Shown: positions 56,931 to 64,000 of the stretch, piece by piece
Layout of the letters: each line of letters starts with the position of its first letter
Numbering within the stretch: the stretch's first letter is position 1
Source: Nissolia schottii
Lineage: Eukaryota; Streptophyta; Magnoliopsida; Fabales; Fabaceae
DNA: 64,000 bases
Direction of reading: 5' to 3'
Assembly (NCBI GenBank): GCA_003254905.1
Contig: QANU01071322.1
Span: forward strand, 1,916-65,915
Program-made: the position numbers and the translations under genes
The notes under the pieces: model-generated
What the model saw: the letters and a program-made list of their open reading frames with translations, nothing else
Database searches by the model: none
What the model was told of the DNA's origin: nothing

Positions 56931-58060
56931 ATTTATATTAATTGAGCTTTCCATATTTAACATTGTTTTAACGAGATTATAATCGTAGGATAGCCCTTGC
57001 ATTGAATGAGGCAATACATTGTCTGATTTGAAACATTAATATGGGCATCATTGGGTTGTTGTTTTTGTCATGTTGAGTTTATTCTAAGAGGTTATTAGTA
57101 GGGTAATATTTGTTGAGCGTTGTTGAGTCTCAGTAGTCAAATATTGTTGTTCCAAGGCAAGGCATGTTTCCATGCGTTGTTTTGAAATGAAACCATTGAA
57201 AAAATATGGGGGCATCAAATTGGAAAGCCAGTTCAACAAAACTAGCTAGGAACCACAAGATTCTCATTTGTAGTAATTAATTTATATAAGAGAAATGATA
57301 TTTGAATTGAACAATTAGGTCGTCATCCTAGACACCCATAAAAAGAGAAGGGATAAAAAAAAATTGTAAAGAAAAAGTGAAAAGAGTGAAATGAATGATA
57401 GAGAAAGAAAAATAAAATAAATATAAATAGAGGGTTCAAAGTTTTTCATTTTTACGTACAAATAACATAACTCTTTATCTTATAATTGTTTTGGTAAAAT
57501 AATTACATATATAGATAATAAAAATGTTATATTAAATAAAGTGGTAAATTATTATGTATATATTTAATAATCAATTAACATGACATATATATCATTTTGA
57601 CAACTATGTTTTGATAAAGTTTATTGTTTTTTCAACATTTTTCTTGTTAGTTTACGTGAAACAAATTATTTTATTGGAAAAAGTTTACTTAATCATGAAA
57701 GATTAAATATTTCTTAGGATCTATTCTTGGGTTTTGGGAACTTAACATAGTCAATTCTGACTGCATAATTTTAGTAACGTGGAATTATATNTTACTCAGT
57801 TTCTACGCATGTTATTCTTGTATATATTACTATTATTATTATTATTGCTATATTGTAGCTAAACTTGTTGACTTTGATACATATTGCTCGATATTATTAT
57901 ATTTTGGATGAAAAACATTGAACGAGAGAGGACCTTCAAGATCCAAGCTCTAAACATAAATAGAAGAAAAAGAGGATTCAATTCACAATTGAATCAACAA
58001 AGTAAAAAAAGATTTACAGTTTTTTTTAATGCAGAAGTGAGATTTAAAGTCGAAATGGAA
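56931..58060. other. Gene-free stretch with one N
   Basis: It begins with the eroded 3' part of the gypsy remnant. The rest is AT-rich, with an ambiguous base at 57791 and a short (TTA)n run at about 57829-57848. No gene is supported. Confidence 0.4.
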
Positions 58061-58900
58061 TTATGGATTATTTAGGATCCTCATGGTGTGCTTAATGAAT
58101 CTCAGGTTTCCACAACCTCAATTCTCTTCTCTCTGAGTGCAGTTACCGTTAGTTGAAACTTTTTCATTAATTAGTCAGCCCTTAAGGTTGCTATTTATAG
58201 AGAGCAAACTAGGATTAGATAGTAATTATAAATATTACTATAATGTTCTTGGCATTCTCTTAGGTTATGTTGAATAAATGAGCACCCCATATGGGTGAAC
58301 CCCACAAATTTCAACATCTCCCACTTACACATAATGAGAGTGCTCATGTACCACGAAGAAACAAACCCTCATTAAAACTACAGTTGTTCATATAGAAAAA
58401 GTAGGTTGTGCGACCAATAAACTATGAGAGCTGTAATGTTATACACTTGTTAGAGACATATGACCTCTTGTCAAACACAAACCTGCAGTTAGATAAAAAA
58501 GTATGCAAGTACCCTAGATCATTTGAATCACATTAAGATATCTCTCCAAGATCCCATTCATCATAATATCTTATATTCACTATCATGACTCACAAGTCAT
58601 AATTAACTAGTATACTGATGAATACAAACTAAGGAGATTCCACAAATGATGGTCCTCTTTCCACAATTCTTTTAATGCCAACTCAAATCACTTTTCTAGA
58701 CATGGTCTTGCTAGACTGAACCAATGTACATGGTCCTTTGACAACAATTTAAGAGAGTGAACATCAAGTTGAGTCTCAAGTACTTAATTGGAGTTCGCGG
58801 GTACATAAGTAGAGTCATCACTCAGGCACTGGGTCTCACACAACATAAGTTAAGATCACACTTATGTTAACCCAACTGGTCAACCATTGCACACTTATAC
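58061..58900. mobile_element. Probable retrotransposon-derived sequence
   Basis: A 'gctatttatagagagc' TATA-type word (minus sense), 'caacatctcccacttacaca' and long non-coding text with 'gtcttgctagactgaacc' resemble LTR and flanking DNA of plant copia elements. No protein motif was found, so the family is not assigned. Confidence 0.3.
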
Positions 58901-59513
58901 TCTTTTTTTATTATTTTATTTTCCTTGTAATGTTTATAAATGATAAGAATTGGATTCCCCAATGCCTTATTTATCTATACATCTGATTTTGCTGTCTAAA
59001 AATGGTATTTAATTGTTTTAAACATGATAAGTATCTTGTTCATTCAAATGACTTTGGTACATATCATAAGTCTGTTATGAAGGTCCTAGAGTTTAGAAGC
59101 AAACTACAACAGATTTACAAGGATAAGAATAAGAGCAACAAATTTACAAAGATAAGGATAAGATTTATTGAACTAATTCAAATTCAAACCATATTGCCGC
59201 ATTAGGTGCGTTCTCTAAATAAATACTGAAGTGGCATTTGTACCCAAAAAAAAATAAAATTACTGAAGTAGCCTCTCTTTTTTTTTCCCTCCAAAAGTTA
59301 TTCACAAGGTAAAGCAGCTGGCTCATTTGGTTGCACTTTTGAATTCTTGTCATGTCATGACTTTTCGATTATTGAATTTTTCTAGAATCTATTATGTACT
59401 AAATGGGTGGCTAATGAATCTGCGGGCTTGGCCTGAATTTAATTGAAGCGACACTTCTTCTCAACTTTTATTTTCTCAACTTTTGAACCTTCTTTTTTTG
59501 ACCTATTTTTTAG

Positions 59514-61254
59514 ATTTGACGATCCCATGCATGAAAACACCAGATAGGTATGAACTGCTATATATATAAACTTCATCTCAATATTTTGGGAACTCAATTT
59601 GTCTTATATATTTGGATTTTGTACAGTTGCTTTGGATTTGAAATATCTGACTTGGATCCTGCTTGAGGATTTGTATCTAACATATAGTCAGTAGTCTCAT
59701 ACTCACATGTTTTGGACTTGGACTAAATAATGAAGTTTTAGCTACTTGGTGCTTCATGTGTTAGCTTGGTTAAGATGAATGAAGTTTGTCAGGTTTATCT
59801 TACGTATTGGCCAGGTGTACTGCTTTCTTTCCTAATTGAGTAGAACTGTTTTAACATCTTGATAATTGATTATTAACTAACAAATATGATATGCTATGGT
59901 TTTCTCATTTGATCTTGTTCCATACATAACTGTTCTTTTTCACCGTTATGAAGTTAGTTTTTAACGGACAGTGAATCGGATAATATTAATTTTCTGTTTG
60001 TTGGATCTATATTTTTAATTATGTGTCAACCATGTGATGGACTTCCTCTCGTTAATTTTGTGACAGGTGCCTCTTCTTTGGAGATGTTTCTTCTAAAAGA
60101 GATCCATCAACATACTTAAATTTTGTGTTTGCCATATATGATTATTACCAAAAGGAGTATTGCACATTTGAGGAGGGAGAAAATTCTCCTAGGACCAAGT
60201 TGCCTCTTATTGTGAATACTCCTAGCTGGGTGAAAGGTAAACTCACTTCTTAATTTTTCTGTTATTTATCTGATTCTTCTTAATTTTGGATATATGTTAT
60301 TACTGCACATAAACCATTAATTGCTTTCCTAGAATAATAATGATGAATAATTTCTTAAGATACTTAATGGATTCTGCATTTTTCTTGCAATATTCCAGCA
60401 GGCATTGGTTATGATGTGTTAGTGGACATGTTGAAATATATTTGTCCCACACATGTAGTTAAGATAAGCATATCCACAGAAAATAAGAACTTACCTGCTG
60501 GACAGTTTTGGTTTGATGGGGAGCATGATGGAACAGTTGACCTAATTGATATAAATTCAGCTCGTCAAGACTCAGTCAATAGATCGTAAGCCCAAATCTG
60601 ATAAGAAATTAAGTTATTGATTGCTGCTGCTTGCTAGTCTGGCCTTTATTTATTTATTTATTTATTGACTTTTTATGCATCGAGTATCATAGAAAATCCT
60701 TATTTGTTTCCCCAGGGTGCTTGTTCAGATCAAGGATGCACATCTCTTGAGACAGTGCTTCCCTGGTGATTCAGATATTTCTACCATCAAAGAACTTGCA
60801 CATTCCTTGGCCTCTCACTGTCCTTATGAAGTTCCCATTGCAAGCATAAAAATTCAGCATCTACATTGTGAGGTTGGACCAAATTTGATTGCTTATATTC
60901 TGATTCTGATTCACAGCTTGGTGCATTGTGACCTAATGTTCACATGTTGTAGTTTCAGTAACAGCCTCTCTAGTCTCAAGATAAGGCTGCTTTCATCTAA
61001 CATTTCATGACTATGCCGCCCTTTATACATTTTGATTTTTATGCATTTGATACATTTCAGTTCCAAAACCACTTTGATTTTAATCTGAGTTAAGTAAGAT
61101 TATGTCAGTAAGAATTTCTGCTCTATTTCTTATGGTCTTACTATGCTTATGTAGGTCCCAAGTTCTGAAATATTCTACAGCTTGAATGCTAGTATTGTGG
61201 GCTTTGCAGTTGATTCTGAAGGACCTGAAAATTTACCTTGGTGTCTTCGTCTTG
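59514..61254 (+). pseudogene. NOL9/GRC3-like polynucleotide 5'-hydroxyl-kinase, five-exon fragment
   Basis: Five consecutive exons read in frame: 59514-59547, 60067-60236, 60402-60585, 60716-60872 and 61155-61254. All have GT-AG borders and matching phases. They give 'LTIPCMKTPDR', 'CLFFGDVSSKRDPSTYLNFV', 'PLIVNTPSWVKGIGYDVLVD', 'SARQDSVNRSVLVQIKD', 'CFPGDSDISTIKELAHSLAS' and 'FYSLNASIVGFAV'. This matches the central-to-C-terminal part of plant NOL9-type kinases, which phosphorylate RNA 5' ends during pre-rRNA processing in the nucleolus. The upstream exons with the P-loop (GxxxxGKT) are not present in the preceding 1.5 kb, and the final exons are lost where an LTR begins. 'NTPSW' has Ser where I recall Gly. 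About ten residues seem missing after 'KDAHLLR'. It is probably a non-functional partial copy, although all remaining frames are open. An intact gene with exons outside the window is unlikely but possible. Confidence 0.78.
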
Positions 61255-61490
61255 GTAAAAAATTTGACTAACTGCAAAATTCCAAAATATGCCTCAGTTT
61301 GCCTAGCTCTGACATGAGGCCTAGCTCTAGTTTCTGCATACAAAACACAAAAGATTTAAATTTTTCCGAAAGAGTAGATCCTTCATCTTGTCTTTTCATC
61401 TGTGGTAATTAGTGACATTCAAACAGATCATTCTACCATAATTAGGTTCCATTGTTCAATCAAGCAAATTTCCCAAGATACAAAATAACT

Positions 61491-61503
61491 CTAATACCAG
61501 TTG
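61491..61503 (-). other. Primer-binding site of the copia LTR
   Basis: The minus strand reads 'aactggtattagag' directly after the LTR end. The usual site complementary to initiator tRNA-Met is TGGTATCAGAGC, so this is a one- or two-base variant. It orients the LTR as minus-strand and 5'. Confidence 0.65.
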
Positions 61504-62557
61504 ATGGCAACAGCATGTATATGCCAGCAGAAAAATCACAAGCATGCAGTGGAAATAATAATCTTTCTCGCTTGAATTAAACTTACGAGAAATATAATAT
61601 ATGGCAAACAATATATCCTAGTGTGCAAAAAAATTAGATAGGCAAAGCAGAGAAAGCATACACTAATTTTTAACGTGGAAAACCCCCAATAAGAGGGACG
61701 AAAAACCACGGGACCTAGTCCAGAAAAATTCCACTATGAAATATCAATGAGTACAACAAAAGAGTTTTACAAAAGAAATTTAAAAAAAAAGAATGTCTTC
61801 TCATTATTAAAAGGGTATAATAAATAACACAGCAACACGCTCAAAAGACCCACACAGAATAAAAGTAATACAATCAAATAGGAGATAAAAATATTCTGAA
61901 GTTACCAGATGAACACTCATAATTTCTAGAACAAGCAATTGATTAAGAATGAATCTGCAACGAACAGCGGGGACAAGGATGGAACTAGAAAACAAAGCAA
62001 GGGCAGTGGGGTAAAAGTAAAAGAAACTGCTTACCACCCTCAACAGAACGTGCAACAAGGCGCAGCAACAGAAATTCCGCAAGAGGTGGCAACGCGAAGG
62101 AGCAGGAGAGAGAAGAGGCTCAGCTCTAAATTGGATGGTTACGCCATTGGGAAGGCCATGAGTATTGTAAGCATCCTCTTCCCCTCTGAAATTGCTCTCT
62201 GTACTCATATCGTTCTTCCGCAATTCATTTCGCTCCCTATTGCAGGTGAGCATACCCAAATACGACGACCACGACGGCGCAACCAAGGTGAGAGGTCCTT
62301 TTTCCCTATCGGGTGCGCTCGCTAGGGAGGCCATCTCACCGAGGTGATCGAGCTCGGCTCTGTGCTGTGATTCCGGAGCAGTACTCTGTTGTTCGAACTG
62401 AAGACAGAACAAGTGACCGTTGGAGCAGTGTTATTTTTGTTTTTCTCTTAATTTCCCTCTGTTAAACAATTACTCTCGTTATCGTTGGTGGGCTTGTTGG
62501 ACCCGTTTGCTTAATTAAGAAACACCCCGTTACAGAATCACAAAATAATACTCAACA
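61502..62557 (-). mobile_element. Ty1-copia 5' LTR, about 1.06 kb
   Basis: On the minus strand it runs from 'TGTTGAGTATT' (62557) to 'TTGCCATCA' (61502), followed by the tRNA-Met-type primer site. Near its end is the phrase 'cgtggtttttcg' ... 'gggttttccacgttaaaa', characteristic of copia U5. Both overlapping frames inside (201 codons minus, 128 codons plus) lack domains. Only about 200 bases of internal element follow before the kinase fragment, so the element is truncated there. Confidence 0.7.
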
Positions 62558-63541
62558 GATGTCGAAATGTCGAAATGCGCCAAAATAATCTACAAAGCAA
62601 GTCGACAGCACTAAAGATGCTACCTTGTTTTGTAGCTATGCGTGATAGGGGTGTGTGTATATATATATATATATATGTAAAATAAGATTTTAAATTTTAA
62701 GTAAATCAAATTAAAATATGTTTTAATCTTTTTTAATAAGATAATAAATAAGATAAATGTTGAATCCAATTTGACAAAGATACAAATACAACACAGGTAA
62801 CGTCATTACCTGACCGAATTTTTAACCCAAATTGGCGACAAAATTTATAAGTAATCAGTAATTTTTTTGTAGTGTTTCCCTCCATCACCTCTTCGCTCAT
62901 TTCGCTTTTGTCTTTGTCCTTCTCTCTTTCTCGCGTCCTTCTGTCTTTGCTTCGCTCTTTCTGTTCCTTTCATCCTCGTTTCGCTCTTCTGTTCTCTTCA
63001 CGTTTAGGAGAGTGTGAGAGTGTGAGCTGTGAGATCCGCTGCTTTTTCACTATCATGGTATTTATACCAGAAAGCTACAGTGTAAGTAGGATATATGGTA
63101 TTATTTATTTATTTATTTAATTTTTTCGTGTGAAAATAGAATTTCTGAAATGTGACGGGTGACTTAATCACTCGTGCAAACGCCTCTTGTTTTTGGCATT
63201 TTCATAATTTGAACATACAATTAAAAACACACAAAATGAACGATACGTCATTATGAATAAACGAATAAGAATTTCGTTATTGTGATTTAAATAAACACAA
63301 CCACGCACTCGTCAAAAAAGAAAAAAACACAACTATGCTTCGTTTTCTTGGCAGCAAGATATTGCGAGAGGACAAAAGAAGACCACCACCGTTTTCTCAC
63401 TTCTCATTAATTTCTTCTTTCTCGACAATTATTAAAGCAAAATAAACAGAGTGACCGATGCACCAGCTTTCCACCGCACGATCCATACCCATCCGACGGT
63501 AGTGATTCAAAGCTTCATCAAACGAAGGGCCAAAATCCTTC
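62558..63541. other. Gene-free stretch between LTR and the COPT gene
   Basis: It holds a (TA)n run at about 62659-62676. A right-end CACTA-type terminus 'aatttttttgtagtg' lies at about 62859-62873, preceded by 'ccgaatttttaaccc' and 'ttggcgacaaaattt'. A CT-rich patch occupies 62880-63010. The last part is the 3' flank of the downstream COPT gene. No gene is supported. Confidence 0.5.
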
Positions 63542-64000
63542 CTACGGTTTCGAAGGATCCACCAACCCACCCGACTTCTTCCTGATAGCCCGCGTGCCGA
63601 AAACCAAGAACCCGATGACGTGGCCGCCGATTGCGGCGACAAACACGCCCCCGTTAAAAGACATGACGGCCAGCATCACCAAGTAAGAGAGCCCGGAACG
63701 CACGCCGTACAGCCCCGTCTTCAAGAGCCCCCCGACGACGTCGCTCGATCCCCCAGGCTTGAGTTTCACTATGTTGGTGAAGGAGAGCCACTCCACCAGC
63801 ACCGCCATGGCGAACACGAGCATCAGCGCCACGGCATACATGCCCGCGCTGTCGCCGGGCCAGCAATGGAACACTATGTCCACCTTGTGGTCCCAATAGA
63901 AGGTTGTGTGTATCGGAATTCTCCGGCGCCCTAGACTCGTCGCCACCGTGGAGTTGTACGGCGATGTCGCCGCTGGCACGCTGTCTACGGCGGTGGTTGA
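63542..64000 (-). CDS. COPT/Ctr-family copper transporter, N-terminus beyond the window
   Basis: The frame ends with TAG at 63542-63544 and is open to the right edge (152 visible codons). No in-frame ATG precedes span 1 in the visible part, so the true start lies outside. 'IHTTFYWDHKVDIVFHCWPG' leads into span 1 ('AGMYAVALMLVFAMAVLVEW'). Span 2 has 'YLVMLAVMSFNGG' with the MxxxM copper motif, and span 3 has 'GGHVIGF' with GxxxG. The C-terminus is 'GGLVDPSKP'. Compared with the COPT at 45390-45827 it has a longer loop 1 (Gly/Ser-rich), Asp-His in place of Gly-Lys after Trp, and no methionine in the visible N-terminal segment. A Met-rich start outside the window is possible. The region is noticeably GC-rich compared with its surroundings. 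Both COPT genes are on the same strand, about 18 kb apart with unrelated DNA between. Confidence 0.92.
   Translation of the reverse strand, partial: STTAVDSVPAATSPYNSTVATSLGRRRIPIHTTFYWDHKVDIVFHCWPGDSAGMYAVALMLVFAMAVLVEWLSFTNIVKLKPGGSSDVVGGLLKTGLYGVRSGLSYLVMLAVMSFNGGVFVAAIGGHVIGFLVFGTRAIRKKSGGLVDPSKP

Noticed and set aside
61807..62412. A 201-codon minus-strand open frame, with a 128-codon plus-strand frame overlapping it
   Set aside because: Both lie wholly inside a segment with copia LTR start, U5 phrase and primer site. Neither shows a domain or conserved opening.
63620..63934. Plus- and minus-strand His/Arg-rich frames inside the second COPT gene
   Set aside because: They are shadows of the GC-rich COPT reading frame.
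1..64000. A co-located biosynthetic or defence gene cluster
   Set aside because: The intact genes (unknown protein, IPCS, two COPT, TAXI-type) are functionally unrelated, far apart and separated by transposon debris. I see no basis for calling them one system.

Overview
The window is nuclear DNA of a flowering plant: genes are split by GT-AG introns, intergenic DNA is very AT-rich, and the products are plant families (inositolphosphorylceramide synthase, COPT copper transporters, a TAXI/basic-7S-globulin protein, a tonoplast sugar transporter fragment). The density of small inverted-repeat elements with 'gtttttagtcc'-type ends, and the basic-7S-globulin-like gene, suggest a legume. That is an inference, not a proof.

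Genes. Five loci have supported coding structure. (1) 4791-6741, minus strand: five-exon gene for a 417-residue plant-type protein of unknown function. (2) 32901-36505, minus: twelve-exon gene for a 313-residue phosphatidylinositol:ceramide inositolphosphotransferase (IPCS). All exon phases join, and the catalytic His/His/Asp are present. (3) 45390-45827, minus: single-exon COPT/Ctr copper transporter. (4) 51331-52932, plus: two-exon aspartic-protease-fold protein (TAXI/EDGP/basic 7S globulin type) whose catalytic motifs are degenerate. (5) 63542 to the window end, minus: a second COPT copper transporter whose N-terminus lies outside the window. Two further loci are gene fragments: the last 93 codons of a tonoplast sugar transporter (1657-1938, minus), and five in-frame exons of a NOL9/GRC3-like polynucleotide 5'-kinase (59514-61254, plus) cut at both ends. 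The genes are unrelated neighbours and do not form a pathway or cluster. The two COPT genes are dispersed, same-strand paralogues about 18 kb apart.

Region by region. 0-3.6 kb: gene fragment, about 1 kb of degenerate telomere-like CCCTAA DNA, and a short repeat block. 4.8-7.1 kb: the unknown-function gene and its GA-rich leader. 7-24 kb: gene-free, with MITEs, a 0.7-kb minisatellite, a minus-strand Ty1-copia remnant (about 14.9-17 kb), a plus-strand copia gag remnant (20.3-21.0 kb) and a large foldback element carrying a tRNA-like end (21.8-22.8 kb). 24.2-30.2 kb: a degraded CACTA (En/Spm) element with a minus-strand TNP2-type transposase. It contains a 400-bp direct duplication joined by a single N. 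32.9-37.1 kb: IPCS. 38.3-41.8 kb: a tRNA-like/foldback relative, an L1-type LINE pseudogene and an LTR-like piece. 44-51 kb: LTR-like DNA, COPT, diverged repeats, CACTA-derived and foldback elements. 51.3-52.9 kb: the TAXI-type gene. 53.8-56.9 kb: a CACTA-like end, then a Ty3-gypsy pol pseudogene. 57-62.9 kb: the kinase fragment bounded on its 3' side by a copia LTR with a recognisable primer-binding site. 63.5-64 kb: the second COPT gene.

I found no CRISPR array, operon, rRNA gene, functional tRNA gene or evident novel multi-gene system. The points most worth following up are an out-of-frame glutamine-rich ORF overlapping the IPCS start, the internal telomere-like block beside a truncated gene, the N-joined duplication (possibly an assembly artefact), the tRNA-headed foldback family, and the kinase fragment whose exons remain open without a P-loop.
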